Source: Desulfallas sp. Bu1-1
GTDB lineage: Bacteria > Bacillota > Desulfotomaculia > Desulfotomaculales > Desulfallaceae
Length of the DNA: 49,119 nt
Assembly (NCBI RefSeq): GCF_015594625.1
Contig: NZ_JADNRQ010000022.1
Coordinates: 1-49,119, forward strand
Reading direction: 5' to 3'
The translations under genes were made by a program, and so were the position numbers. Positions 8,277 to 16,935 of the stretch are shown here, piece after piece; position 1 is the first letter of the stretch, and each line of letters starts with the position of its first letter. The notes beneath the pieces were generated by a model that was given only the letters and a program-made list of their open reading frames with translations, was not told the DNA's origin and did not search any database.

Positions 8277-9998
8277 TTAATACCTGCTGCGCGGTACGTA
8301 ACGGGTGTGCAGTAGTTCATGTGACTTGTGGCTCAGGGGCTCGCCCAGAAATTCCTGGTATAACGCCTGCACCGCCGGGTTTTCGTGCGACTTGCGCAAT
8401 TGCATGGCCCTGTCGGCACTGTAAATGCCGGCCGTCCTTTTTGCCCTGATTTCGTTGTTGGTGGGTATGGGCTGGCCGCCGCCGCCAATGCAGCCGCCGG
8501 GGCAGCACATCACTTCAATAAAATGGTAGGGATGGCCGTTTTTAACCCTTTCCAGGATTTCCCGGGCGTTGGCCAGGCCGTGGGCCACGGCGACATTCAA
8601 CGTGGTTCCCTTTAAGTCCACGGACGCTTCCTTGATCCCTTCCAGGCCCCGGGCTTCGTTAAAATCCAGGGAGGGCGGGGTGTCCCCGGTCACCAGCTCG
8701 TATGCCGTGCGCAGGGCCGCCTCCATCACGCCCCCGGTGGAACCGAAGAGGACTCCCGCGCCGGTGGAGATGCCCAGGGGATCGTCATATGCTTCTTCCG
8801 GGAGCGCGCTGAAATCAATGCCGGCTTCCTTCAGCATTTTACCCAGTTCCCGGGTGGTCAGGACCACATCGACGTCCCGCCGGCCGCTGCCGTTCATTTC
8901 CTCCCGCCCGGCTTCAAACTTTTTGGCCGTGCAGGGCATGATGGAAACCACGAAGATATCGTCCGGGCTGATGCCCGCCTTTTCGGCGTAGTAGGTTTTG
9001 GCCAGCGCTCCGAACATTTGTTGGGGTGATTTGCAGGTGGAGAGGTGCGGGAGCAGCTCCGGGTAAAAGTGTTCGATAAATTTAATCCAACCGGGGCTGC
9101 AGGAAGTGATCAGCGGCAGTTTGCCGCCCTCCCGCAGGCGCTTGATCAACTCGCTGCCCTCTTCCATGATGGTTAAGTCGGCGGTGAAATCGGTGTCGAA
9201 AATCTTGGCAAATCCGAGCCTTCTGAGGGCGGCCACCAGTTGCCCGGTGACCACGCTGCCCGGTGCCAGGCCGAACATCTCCCCGATGCTGACCCGGACG
9301 GCCGGGGCGGTTTGCACCACTACGTGCTTGCCGGGGTCCGCCAGGGCGGCCCAAACCTCGGCGGTCTGGTCTTTTTCATGAATGGCGGCGGTGGGGCAGA
9401 CCAGGGCGCACTGGCCGCAGTTGACGCAGGCCACATCGCCCAGGGGTTCCAGGAATGCCGGCGCGACAATGGTTTTAAAACCCCGTTCCTGGGGGGCGAT
9501 GGCGCTGACCTGCTGCACCTTTTCACACACGCTGACGCAGCGGCGGCAGAGGATGCATTTGCGGGGGTCACGCACCAGGGAGGGGCTGGAACGGTCCGGT
9601 TCGTACGGCGGCGTATCCCCGGCGAACCTGATCTCGTCAAGGCCCAGCTCCGAGGCCAGTCGCTGCAGTTCACAGTTGGTGTTGCGGGGGCAGGTCAAGC
9701 ATTCCCGGGGATGGTTGGACATGATCAGTTCCAGGTTCAGCTTCCGGGCCCGGCGCACCGCGGGAGTGTTGGTGCGCACCACCATGCCGTCGGCCACGGG
9801 GGTGACGCAGGATGTTTGCAGGGTTCTGGCCCCCTGCACTTCCACCAGGCAAATCCGGCAGGCCCCGATTGCATTTATTTCTTCCAGGTAGCAGAGGGTG
9901 GGAATTTTAATGCCGGCCTTTTTCGCCGCTTCCAGAACGGAGGTGCCGGGTTCCGCCGCAACTTGGATTCCGTCTATGGTAAGCATTACCTGTGACAT
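8277..9998 (-). CDS. hndD: [FeFe]-hydrogenase catalytic subunit, HndD/HydA type (group A3)
   Basis: A 573-residue multi-cluster hydrogenase. In order it shows a plant-type 2Fe-2S domain (LCYLEEINAIGACRICLVEV), the His-Cys3 cluster motif HPRECLTCPRNTNC, two 4Fe-4S motifs (CILCRRCVSVC, CVNCGQCALVC) and the H-domain with TSCSPGW, MPCTAKKFEA and MCCPGGCIGGGGQP. This is the layout of the NAD-linked, electron-bifurcating HydABC/Hnd enzymes, which couple H2 to ferredoxin and NAD(H). In L1, Ser occupies the position of the second Cys of the textbook TSCCP. The start ATG at 9998 has GGAGGAATCAAC upstream, and the hndC stop lies 13 bp before it. The maturases HydEFG are not in this window. Confidence 0.93.
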   Translation of the reverse strand: MSQVMLTIDGIQVAAEPGTSVLEAAKKAGIKIPTLCYLEEINAIGACRICLVEVQGARTLQTSCVTPVADGMVVRTNTPAVRRARKLNLELIMSNHPRECLTCPRNTNCELQRLASELGLDEIRFAGDTPPYEPDRSSPSLVRDPRKCILCRRCVSVCEKVQQVSAIAPQERGFKTIVAPAFLEPLGDVACVNCGQCALVCPTAAIHEKDQTAEVWAALADPGKHVVVQTAPAVRVSIGEMFGLAPGSVVTGQLVAALRRLGFAKIFDTDFTADLTIMEEGSELIKRLREGGKLPLITSCSPGWIKFIEHFYPELLPHLSTCKSPQQMFGALAKTYYAEKAGISPDDIFVVSIMPCTAKKFEAGREEMNGSGRRDVDVVLTTRELGKMLKEAGIDFSALPEEAYDDPLGISTGAGVLFGSTGGVMEAALRTAYELVTGDTPPSLDFNEARGLEGIKEASVDLKGTTLNVAVAHGLANAREILERVKNGHPYHFIEVMCCPGGCIGGGGQPIPTNNEIRAKRTAGIYSADRAMQLRKSHENPAVQALYQEFLGEPLSHKSHELLHTRYVPRSRY

Positions 9999-10011
9999 GT
10001 TGATTCCTCCA

Positions 10012-11805
10012 TTAAACTGTAATAATGGCGTTGAACTTGCACTTTTGCTCGCAGGTGCCGCACTTGACGCATTTTGCCGCGTCGATCACGTGCGGTTTTT
10101 TCTTGTCGCCGGTGATGGCACCGGCGGGGCATTCTTTGGCGCACAGGCCGCAGCCCCGGCATAACTCCGGGTTGATGTAATAAGTCAGCAAATCCCGGCA
10201 GGCGCCGGCGGGGCACTTTTTGTCCCTGATGTGCGCTTCGTACTCGTGGCGGAAATAACGCAGGGTGCTCAGCACGGGGTTCGGGGCGGTTTGTCCCAGC
10301 CCGCACAGGGCGGAGTCCTTGATGCCCCGGCTCAGTTCTTCCAGCAGTTCGATATCCCCTTCCCGCCCCTGGCCGGAAGTAATACGGTTTAAAATTTCCA
10401 GCATGCGCTTGGTGCCGATGCGGCAGGGCGAGCACTTGCCACAGGACTCCTCCTGGACAAACTCCAGGAAGAACTTGGCCAGGTCCACCATGCAGGTGTC
10501 TTCGTCCACAATGATCATGCCACCGGAGCCCATGATGGTCCCGAGCTTGGTCAGGGATTCATAATCAACCGGCGTATCCAGGTATTCTTCCGGGATGCAC
10601 CCGCCGGAAGGCCCTCCGGTTTGAACGGCTTTAAATTTTTTACCACCGGGGATGCCGCCGCCGATTTCAAAGATAATTTCCCGCAGCGTCGTCCCCATGG
10701 GCACTTCCACCAGACCGGTGTTGTTCACTTTTCCCGCCAGGGCAAACACCTTGGTGCCCTTGCTTTTTTCAGTTCCGATGGAGGCGAACCACTCTGCGCC
10801 GTTTAAAATAATGGGTGGTATATTGGCAAATGTTTCTACATTATTGATCACCGTGGGTTTGCCCCAGAGTCCTTCCTGGGCCGGGAACGGCGGTTTGGGG
10901 CGGGGTTCGCCGCGTTTTCCTTCAATGGAGGCCAGCAGTGCCGTTTCCTCGCCGCATACGAACGCGCCGGCCCCGACCCTGATTTCAACATCAAAGTTGA
11001 ACCCGGTGCCGAAGATGTTTTCGCCCATCAGGCCGTACTCGCGGGCTTTACTGATGGCTGTTTCCAACCGCTCCACCGCCAGCGGGTACTCCGCCCGCAC
11101 GTAAATATAGCCCTTGGATGAACCGATGGCGTAGCCGCAGATGGCCATGGCTTCCAGCACGGAGTGCGGGTCGCCTTCCAGAATGCTGCGGTCCATGAAG
11201 GCGCCCGGGTCGCCTTCATCGGCGTTGCAGACCACGTATTTGGGGTTTCCGGCCGCCCGGGCGGTTAATTCCCATTTAAGCCCGGTGGGGAAGCCGGCCC
11301 CGCCGCGCCCCCGCAGGCCGGATCCCTTGATGGTGTCCACCACCTGCTGGGGCGTCATTTGCGACAAAACCTTGCCGAGGGCGCGATAGCCGTCCCGGGC
11401 TATGTATTCTTCAACGGATTCCGGGTTGATTATTCCGGTGTTGCGCAGGGCGATCCGGGTCTGCCTTTTGAAAAAATCCAGCTGGTCAAAGCTGGTGACC
11501 TGATCCGGGTCGCCGGGTTGCCGGTGCAGCAGCCGGGTGACCACTTTCCCCTTCAACAGGTGCTCGCTGACTATTTCGGCTGCGTCTTCGGGTTTCAGCT
11601 TGCGGTAAAAAACCCCGTCCGGAAAGATCATTACCACCGGGCCCAGGTCGCAGGGACCCATGCAGCCGGTTTCCACAACCTTGACCTCTTTCGCCAGCCC
11701 GTATTGATCGATGTTTTCCTGGAGCGCGCTTTGCACCGCTTTGCAGGCCGAGGATATGCAGCCCGCTCCGGCGCATACCAGCACGTGGGACCTGTACATT
11801 TCCAT
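10012..11805 (-). CDS. hndC: NADH-dehydrogenase flavoprotein-like subunit of the bifurcating hydrogenase (NuoF-like)
   Basis: A 597-residue protein in which three parts are joined. The N-terminal thioredoxin-like 2Fe-2S domain has [11 protein letters not shown] and ETGCMGPC. The central NuoF core binds FMN and NAD ([27 protein letters not shown]) and ends in the 4Fe-4S motif [12 protein letters not shown]. The C-terminal ferredoxin domain holds two 4Fe-4S clusters ([23 protein letters not shown]). In Hnd/HydABC enzymes this subunit carries the flavin thought to split electrons between NAD and ferredoxin. GGAGGATATATAACG precedes the ATG. It is encoded between hndB and hndD and has the usual length for the family. 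Confidence 0.93.
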   Translation of the reverse strand: MEMYRSHVLVCAGAGCISSACKAVQSALQENIDQYGLAKEVKVVETGCMGPCDLGPVVMIFPDGVFYRKLKPEDAAEIVSEHLLKGKVVTRLLHRQPGDPDQVTSFDQLDFFKRQTRIALRNTGIINPESVEEYIARDGYRALGKVLSQMTPQQVVDTIKGSGLRGRGGAGFPTGLKWELTARAAGNPKYVVCNADEGDPGAFMDRSILEGDPHSVLEAMAICGYAIGSSKGYIYVRAEYPLAVERLETAISKAREYGLMGENIFGTGFNFDVEIRVGAGAFVCGEETALLASIEGKRGEPRPKPPFPAQEGLWGKPTVINNVETFANIPPIILNGAEWFASIGTEKSKGTKVFALAGKVNNTGLVEVPMGTTLREIIFEIGGGIPGGKKFKAVQTGGPSGGCIPEEYLDTPVDYESLTKLGTIMGSGGMIIVDEDTCMVDLAKFFLEFVQEESCGKCSPCRIGTKRMLEILNRITSGQGREGDIELLEELSRGIKDSALCGLGQTAPNPVLSTLRYFRHEYEAHIRDKKCPAGACRDLLTYYINPELCRGCGLCAKECPAGAITGDKKKPHVIDAAKCVKCGTCEQKCKFNAIITV

Positions 11806-11882
11806 CGTTATATATCCTCCTTGTCGTGTTGGACGGAAATAATAAACGTGTTGTTGACTACCGCCAGGTACATGTTATGAAT

Positions 11883-12242
11883 TTAGTGATCCGGCGTGGT
11901 CCAATCCTTGATCACTTTACCTTCCACAAGGTGTTTTCTGACGATTTCCTTCGCTTTTTCCCGGTCGACGTTTACATACGTGGTTTTTTCCATGCCTTTG
12001 ACAATTTCCACCAGCGGCTCGTGCTGGCACAGGCCCGCACAGCTGGTCTGGGTCAGTGCCACCCCGCCCAGTCCCTGCTCTTTAAGCTCTTCCAGCAGCG
12101 CCTTGACGGTTTCCCGGGCGCCGGCGGCGATGCCGCAAGTGCCCATGCTTACTTTTACGGTCACCTCGTGGTCCTTGTCCCTTACTTTCATCTGTTGCTG
12201 CAGTTTTTCACGCAGCTTATCCAGTTCGTCCAAGCTTTTCAT
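11883..12242 (-). CDS. hndB: HndB-type thioredoxin-like ferredoxin subunit
   Basis: A 119-residue protein resembling HndB of NADP/NAD-reducing hydrogenases. Three cysteines are seen (MGTCGIAAGA, QTSCAGLCQHE), one fewer than needed for a classical four-Cys 2Fe-2S thioredoxin-like ferredoxin. HndB proteins commonly look this way, so cluster binding is uncertain. The N-terminal 30 residues form a charged helix. Its start lies inside the end of the upstream HATPase gene (26-bp overlap), which points to translational coupling. GAGGAGAAAC precedes the ATG. Confidence 0.85.
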   Translation of the reverse strand: MKSLDELDKLREKLQQQMKVRDKDHEVTVKVSMGTCGIAAGARETVKALLEELKEQGLGGVALTQTSCAGLCQHEPLVEIVKGMEKTTYVNVDREKAKEIVRKHLVEGKVIKDWTTPDH

Positions 12243-12789
12243 TGTTTCTCCTCCTCAGTTCCTTGACCTGGTTGGCCAGGTAATTTTTCAACCACACCAG
12301 CACTTCGGGTGTCTGCAGGGGGATGCCCTTTAACAGGGATTTGAACTCCCTCGTAGTAAAAATGAAGATTTCCCCGTTATACTGGTGCCGGTAAATTAAA
12401 TCCAACCCCTGGTTGCCCGCCAGCAGGGCGGTCAGGGTGCCGGCCACGTCGCCCAGGGGTGCACGGTCCAGGTGATCGTAGGGAAAGGTGGCCGTTACGG
12501 CGGTCCCTTTCCGGGGCAGCGCCCTGATCTCCAGAGTGCCGCCGCACCTGTCCACGGCTTCCCGGAGCAGGGGGATGCCCAGCCCCATACGTTTGTGTTT
12601 TTTAGTGGTATAAAAAGGGTCGAGTAGTTTGGGAATGTCCTGCGTGGCGATGCCGCGGCCGTTATCCAGCACATGGAATTGCAGCGTATTGTCCCCGGTG
12701 TCTTCACGGATGGTGATTTCCAGCTCGGTGGCACCCGCTTCCAGGGAATTGACTGCGATGTCAAGCAGGTGCTGGGACAACTCTTCCAT
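12217..12789 (-). CDS. Stand-alone HATPase (histidine-kinase-like ATP-binding) protein in the hydrogenase operon
   Basis: A 190-residue protein with a GHKL ATP-binding fold: N-box-like ELSQHLLDIAVNSLEAGA, G1 LDNGRGI near residues 40-46, and G2 MGLGIPLLREAVDRCGG. There is no dimerisation/phosphoacceptor His domain and no sensor domain. It sits between hndA and hndB and overlaps hndB. Similar proteins are found in hnd operons of clostridial anaerobes. A phosphotransfer or chaperone-like role in hydrogenase regulation or assembly is possible, but the partner is unknown. Confidence 0.8.
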   Translation of the reverse strand: MEELSQHLLDIAVNSLEAGATELEITIREDTGDNTLQFHVLDNGRGIATQDIPKLLDPFYTTKKHKRMGLGIPLLREAVDRCGGTLEIRALPRKGTAVTATFPYDHLDRAPLGDVAGTLTALLAGNQGLDLIYRHQYNGEIFIFTTREFKSLLKGIPLQTPEVLVWLKNYLANQVKELRRRNNEKLGRTG

Positions 12790-12795
12790 CTGATG

Positions 12796-13293
12796 TCACT
12801 CCTTGTCGTATTTTGATAAAATGTCCGCCAGCTTGCCCGTATGGACCCGGCCGTACACGTCGTCGTCCACCGTAACCACCGGTCCCAGGCCGCAGGCGCC
12901 CAGGCAGCGAACCACGTCCACGGAAAACTTTCCGTCTTCGGTGGTGTCGCCGGGTTTGACCTGCAGGTCTTCTTCCAGCTTGTTCAGTAGCTGGTTGGCT
13001 CCCCTCACGTAGCACGCCGTTCCCGCGCAGACGTGGATCTTATGCCTGCCCTTGGGTTTGGTGGTGAACAGAGAATAAAAAGAAACGACGCCGTAAACCC
13101 TGGTCAGGGGCACGTCAAGTTTTTCGGCCACTTTGACCTGCACTTCCCGGGGCAGGTACCCGATTACGTTTTGGGCCTTGTGCAGTACCTGGATCAAGCT
13201 TCCGGGTTGCCCCCGGTATGATTCCAGTATCCGGTCGACTTCGGCCAGGTGGTCCGGGGTCAATTGAGCGTGGCATGAACAGCTGTTTGACAT
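12796..13293 (-). CDS. hndA: NuoE-like 2Fe-2S subunit of the bifurcating hydrogenase
   Basis: A 165-residue NuoE/24-kDa-type protein. The helical N-terminal part (LAEVDRILESYRG...VIGYLPREVQ) is followed by the thioredoxin-like domain with the four 2Fe-2S cysteines in HVCAGTACYVRGA and VVRCLGACGLGP. It is the first structural gene of the hydrogenase set, preceded by a consensus AAGGAGGTTTACAAC site and by a 175-bp non-coding gap that probably holds a promoter. The product relays electrons next to the flavin subunit HndC. Confidence 0.92.
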   Translation of the reverse strand: MSNSCSCHAQLTPDHLAEVDRILESYRGQPGSLIQVLHKAQNVIGYLPREVQVKVAEKLDVPLTRVYGVVSFYSLFTTKPKGRHKIHVCAGTACYVRGANQLLNKLEEDLQVKPGDTTEDGKFSVDVVRCLGACGLGPVVTVDDDVYGRVHTGKLADILSKYDKE

Positions 13294-13468
13294 GTTGTAA
13301 ACCTCCTTGCGTTTGATGGGTATTACCTAGAATACTTTTATAAAATTTCTTTATATGTTTAGCCAGCGAATCAATAAGCAAATTGAATCATCATCAGGTC
13401 TCTTATCTATTGCGTCACCCGGTGTTACACGTCTTATGTTTTGTAATTTTTATTAAAAATTTATACAT
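13294..13468. promoter_or_regulatory. Non-coding gap upstream of hndA
   Basis: A 175-bp AT-rich gap between the sensory module and the hydrogenase structural genes. It contains TATAAA-like boxes on the minus strand and a short near-palindrome GTGTTACAC at about 13421. I could not fix a clear -35/-10 pair or a canonical Rex site. A separate promoter for hndA is likely from the spacing alone. Confidence 0.4.
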
Positions 13469-13819
13469 CTAAATCATTGAATAATCTGATAATATTTTGT
13501 AGAGTTTGCCCGCGGCTTGAAAGTTATTAAAGGGAGTGGTAAACAGGGGAATCCCTTCTTTGCCGGCTGTTTCCAGGGTGTCCGGGTCGGGCGGGCGGTT
13601 GCCCGTGATGATCAACCCGCTCAGGTTAACCAGTGCGGCCACCGCAACTATGTTACGGTGGCGGTGGATGGTTATCCAGAGGTCGCCGGGGGATGCGTGG
13701 GCCAGCACGTCGCTCAACAGGTCGCCGCAATAAGCGCCACGGATTTTTCTTTCCAGGTCGACGTTTTTGGTTTGTAGCGTCAACTCCAGTGTTTTGATGA
13801 TGCTATTCCAAAGATTCAT
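13469..13819 (-). CDS. DRTGG-domain-like protein
   Basis: A 116-residue protein resembling single-domain DRTGG proteins. The visible pattern is a Gly-Asp-Leu stretch (GAYCGDLLSDVLAHASPGDLW), then a beta-rich core (GLIITGNRPPDPDTLETA) and the C-terminal strand GIPLFTTPFNNFQAAGKLY. Its start overlaps the end of the HsfB-like gene by 17 bp, and AAGGAGGG precedes its ATG. A second DRTGG-like gene opens the same operon at 15941. These small domains occur beside hydrogenase sensory genes in many clostridial anaerobes. The ligand is unknown; nucleotide or redox sensing is a guess. Confidence 0.7.
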   Translation of the reverse strand: MNLWNSIIKTLELTLQTKNVDLERKIRGAYCGDLLSDVLAHASPGDLWITIHRHRNIVAVAALVNLSGLIITGNRPPDPDTLETAGKEGIPLFTTPFNNFQAAGKLYKILSDYSMI

Positions 13820-15149
13820 TGTTTGCGCCCTCCTTGCCGCTTTTTGCCGGCTCCCGTCCCATCGCGGGCGGCTGCATGTGCGACAGGTCCACTATTTCTC
13901 TGGCCAGTTGCTGTAATTTTTCCCGGAGTTTGAATATGCAGTAGGATGTTTCCGCATAACCCCGGACAATGTCCTCCGCCAGCGCCCGGCAGTTGGGGGA
14001 ACCGCAGGAACCGCAATCCAGGCCCGGTAGAATGGAGGTGATTTGTTCCACTTCTTCCAGCATGCTGATGGCCCGGTCGATGTCATCGCTGAGCTTCAGC
14101 GCGGGGCGGGGTTCAATGGGTTTGGTAAGCAGGCAGAAATCGTCGTCGACGGTATCCGGAAACTGTTCTTCACGCGCGCTTAGTTTTTTGAGCAGGTTTT
14201 CCATCCGGACCCGGGACACAAAGGGATTCTGCGGTACCAGGGGGCCGCCGATGCATCCCCCGGTGCAGGCCTGCGCTTCCACGTAATCGATATCTCCCAG
14301 GCCTCCCCGCTCGATTTCCTCCAGGACGTTGATAACATTATGAATTCCGTCCACGGCCAGCAGCGAGTGATCCTTGATGGCATGGTTTTCCCCGCCCGTC
14401 TTGCCCCAGCCCACACCCCGGGCCGGGGACCTGCTGGTTGCCAGTTTTGTGCGCGGTGATTCCAGCCGGTTTAAAATTTCACCATAAATAGTGGACATAG
14501 ATATAGCCCCGTCCACGTATGAACGGTCGCCAAAGGGCTGCTTAATGGCCGTAACCTTGGCCGGGCAGGGAGTAATAAAGAAAATGCCGATTTCCTCACT
14601 TTTCAGGCCACGCTCCCGGATAGCTTTTTCCCTGGCCAGGCGGGCGGAAATTTCCATGGGTGTGTCGATCATGACAATATGTTCAAGCAACCCGGGAAAA
14701 CGCACCTGCATCAACCTGACCACGGCGGGGCAGGCCGAGGAAATCAACGGCCTGGGATGGCTTTTTTGGCCGAGGTAGCGGCGCAGTGCATTGGAAACGA
14801 TTTCCGCACCCACGGCTACTTCATAATAATCGTCAAAACCGGTATCCAAAAGCGCCCCGAGAATATGGTGCGGCATGACCCGGGGGCCGAACTGGGCATA
14901 GAGGGAGGGTGCCGGCAGGGCAATGGTGTAATTGTACTCGGACAGGCGTTCCAGGGGATCGGTAATGGCAAGCTTGGCGCGGTTGGGGCAGATGCGGATG
15001 CATTCCCCGCAGTCGATGCATCGCTCTTCAATAATTCTGGCCCGGCCTTCCCGCACCCGGATGGCCTCCGTGGGGCAGTGTTTGATGCAGTTTGTACAGC
15101 CCTTGCATTTGTCGGGATCGAGCATTACGGAATGAAAATATTTTGGCAT
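13803..15149 (-). CDS. HsfB-like sensory [FeFe]-hydrogenase homologue
   Basis: A 448-residue protein with two N-terminal 4Fe-4S motifs (CKGCTNCIKHCP, CIDCGECIRICP), a hydrogenase large-subunit-like domain, and a C-terminal Fe-S domain (CGSCGSPNCRALAEDI, PF04060-like). The H-cluster loops are altered but keep the metal cysteines: SSACPAVV for TSCCPxW, TPCPAK for MPCxxK, and ACTGGCIGGP for the last motif. The proton-relay Cys of loop 1 is Ala, as in putative sensory hydrogenases, so fast H2 catalysis is not expected. The start is ATG at 15149, 1 bp after the HATPase stop; GTG at 15161 is an alternative. It probably reports H2 or redox state to the adjacent kinase-like protein. Confidence 0.82.
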   Translation of the reverse strand: MPKYFHSVMLDPDKCKGCTNCIKHCPTEAIRVREGRARIIEERCIDCGECIRICPNRAKLAITDPLERLSEYNYTIALPAPSLYAQFGPRVMPHHILGALLDTGFDDYYEVAVGAEIVSNALRRYLGQKSHPRPLISSACPAVVRLMQVRFPGLLEHIVMIDTPMEISARLAREKAIRERGLKSEEIGIFFITPCPAKVTAIKQPFGDRSYVDGAISMSTIYGEILNRLESPRTKLATSRSPARGVGWGKTGGENHAIKDHSLLAVDGIHNVINVLEEIERGGLGDIDYVEAQACTGGCIGGPLVPQNPFVSRVRMENLLKKLSAREEQFPDTVDDDFCLLTKPIEPRPALKLSDDIDRAISMLEEVEQITSILPGLDCGSCGSPNCRALAEDIVRGYAETSYCIFKLREKLQQLAREIVDLSHMQPPAMGREPAKSGKEGANNESLE

Positions 15150-15150
15150 C

Positions 15151-15576
15151 TTATACACCACTTGTCCGGTTCATAATAGTTGACGTCAGTTTTGTTCCTA
15201 TACCCACTTTGGAATCGATGTGCAGTTCATCCGAACTGCGTTGGATGTTGGGTAAACCCATCCCGGCCCCAAAGCCCATTTCCCGGATGTGCGGGGGGGC
15301 GGTGGAGTACCCTTCCTGCAGGGCCAGGGAAATGTCGGGGATACCCGGGCCCTCGTCCGCGGCTTCGATTTCAACCCGGTCGGGATAAACGCGGGCGGTG
15401 AGGGTGCCGCTCCGGGCATGAATGACAATGTTCATTTCCGCTTCATAGGCTACGATTACACTTTTTCTGACGGTTTCAACTTCCATTCCCACCAGCTGGA
15501 GAGCTTTTTTGATTTTGGCGGCAGCCTCTCCGGCCCGCGTAAAGTCCATGCCCTCGATAACAAACTCCAGCTTCAC
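15151..15576 (-). CDS. Stand-alone HATPase, anti-sigma/serine-kinase-like
   Basis: A 141-residue GHKL-fold protein similar in size to RsbW/SpoIIAB anti-sigma kinases. The boxes seen are N-box IVAYEAEMNIVIHA, G1 DEGPGIPD and a glycine-rich G2 MGFGAGMGLPNI. No His phosphoacceptor is present. GTG is the start, with GGAGAGTGA upstream. It lies between a DRTGG gene and the HsfB-like gene with almost no spacing. Partnership with the sensor for a phospho-switch is plausible. No anti-anti-sigma gene is in view, so the target is unknown. Confidence 0.8.
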   Translation of the reverse strand: MKLEFVIEGMDFTRAGEAAAKIKKALQLVGMEVETVRKSVIVAYEAEMNIVIHARSGTLTARVYPDRVEIEAADEGPGIPDISLALQEGYSTAPPHIREMGFGAGMGLPNIQRSSDELHIDSKVGIGTKLTSTIMNRTSGV

Positions 15577-15599
15577 AATTTATCACTCTCCACCGGCAA

Positions 15600-15941
15600 T
15601 TAAGAACTGCGCAGGCCGTGCTGGTACAACAGGCCGCAACTTTCAAAGAGAAAGCGCCTGGTCACCATCAGCGGCAGTTTTTTCTCCCTCGCCACCCGGA
15701 TAATGTCCCGGCCCGGTTTTTTGCCGCGAACGAAGAGTATGGCCCTGGCCTCGATCATGTCCGCCACGCGAACGATCTGGATGTTGGTAAGCCCGGTGAT
15801 TAAAAGGCATTCCGGCCTGGAAAAACACAGCGAGTCGCTGATCAGATCGCAGCCGAAACCGGAACTGACTTCAATATCAAGCATGTCCTCGCCGGTGATG
15901 ACCTCGGCGTCCAAAATGCGCCTAACATCGTCCAGTTTAAT
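15600..15941 (-). CDS. DRTGG-domain protein opening the hydrogenase sensory operon
   Basis: The C-terminal 104 residues carry the DRTGG-like fold (VITGEDMLDIEVSSGFGCDL, PECLLITGLTNIQIVRVADM, GKKPGRDIIRVAREKKLPLM). The TTG at 15914 would cut off the usual first helix. Reading upstream gives (I)KLDDVRRILDAEVITG, which matches the normal N-terminus of the family. The only good signal there is ATT at 15941, 6 nt after AGGTGA. ATT is therefore proposed as the start, giving 113 residues. It is the first gene of the run that leads through HATPase, HsfB and a second DRTGG to the hydrogenase. Confidence 0.7.
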   Translation of the reverse strand: MKLDDVRRILDAEVITGEDMLDIEVSSGFGCDLISDSLCFSRPECLLITGLTNIQIVRVADMIEARAILFVRGKKPGRDIIRVAREKKLPLMVTRRFLFESCGLLYQHGLRSS

Positions 15942-16176
15942 GGGTAGTCACCTGCCAATAAACAAATCTTATTAATAATAGGCCATGATCATAAATAACT
16001 ATTATAGTAATTGATAAAAATATATTATATCATTATAATAAAGCTTATATTTAAAAAAATCAATTATTTTATATAAAATCAGACTGTTTAAAAACTATAA
16101 ACTTTTTACCGTTAGCACCTCATATTTTTCCCCTTGCCGCCGCATTGTTGCCTTAAACCGGGATAGGGAGCTTCAT
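15942..16176. promoter_or_regulatory. AT-rich gap between the hydrogenase sensory operon and the phosphoesterase
   Basis: The gap is about 235 bp and extremely AT-rich from 15955 to 16095, with several TATAAT-like boxes on both strands. It should hold the minus-strand promoter of the DRTGG-HATPase-HsfB operon. No gene is visible. The part near 16110-16176 is richer in GC and may hold the 3' end of the phosphoesterase transcript. Confidence 0.45.
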
Positions 16177-16893
16177 TTAACCAATCCCCGTTCTAATAAT
16201 CGAAGCGAATTCAACAGGAAGCCCCACTTTTTCCACGGCCCGGGCGGCGGATTCGTAGTCGTATGGAACTTTGATAAAATCCACCCGGATATCATTATCC
16301 ATTTCAATCAGCGCATACACCGCCTGCGGGTCGCCGTGTTTAGGCTTGCCCGCGCTACCGGCGTTAATTACGTACCGGCCTTCAACAACCCGGAAATATG
16401 GCAAATGGGTATGGCCGCACACCAACACGTCAGCGTCTGCTTCCTCCAGCATGGTTAGCACCTCGGCGGCGGGCACGTCCTCGTAAAGGTATTCGTTTAA
16501 TTGACGCGGGCTGCCGTGTACAAACAACACTTTGCGCCCGCCGATTTCTTTGCTAATTCTGTCCGGTAGGGTTTGCATGAATTCTTTGCTGGACTGACTG
16601 GTATTTTCAGAGGTCCAAATAATTGATTTCAACCCCAATTCGTGAGCCTTCTCGTCTTTATAGTCACACCCGCAGACCAGGCGCTGGTTGGCGATGGCAT
16701 CGTCATAATTACCCATTACGGTAAGGATGCCACTCTCCCGAATGGTTTGTACCACCGCATCGGGATAAGCCCCGTACCCCACTAGGTCGCCCAGACAGAC
16801 CATAAAGTCCGGTTCGCGGCTTTGTATGTCTGCCAAAACTGCATCCAGGGCATGTTTGTTTCCGTGGATATCAGAAAATACTGCTATTCGCAT
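16177..16893 (-). CDS. Metallophosphoesterase (YfcE/MJ0936-like)
   Basis: A 238-residue calcineurin-like phosphoesterase. Metal ligands are visible in FSDIHGN (8 and 10), GDLVGYGAYPD, GNYDDAI and GHTHLPYF. The classic GNHD is GNYDD here, a variant common in this family, and an HGSP motif lies between. It would hydrolyse phosphodiesters or phosphomonoesters in the cytoplasm; the natural substrate is unknown. It follows arsR by 42 bp on the same strand and may be the last gene of the arsenic operon. Confidence 0.87.
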   Translation of the reverse strand: MRIAVFSDIHGNKHALDAVLADIQSREPDFMVCLGDLVGYGAYPDAVVQTIRESGILTVMGNYDDAIANQRLVCGCDYKDEKAHELGLKSIIWTSENTSQSSKEFMQTLPDRISKEIGGRKVLFVHGSPRQLNEYLYEDVPAAEVLTMLEEADADVLVCGHTHLPYFRVVEGRYVINAGSAGKPKHGDPQAVYALIEMDNDIRVDFIKVPYDYESAARAVEKVGLPVEFASIIRTGIG

Positions 16894-16935
16894 ATTTATT
16901 CCCCCTACCGCTAGCCCGCATAGCCAGCTCTAATT

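Noticed and set aside
9240-9995. 251-codon plus-strand frame opposite the hydrogenase gene
   Set aside because: GC-skewed antisense shadow of hndD; composition (Gly/Ala/Asp/His rich) is typical of such frames and all hydrogenase motifs are on the other strand.
13415-13432. GTGTTACAC near-palindrome as a Rex or Fnr site before hndA
   Set aside because: Does not match TTGTGAANNNNTTCACAA or TTGAT-N4-ATCAA closely enough to claim.
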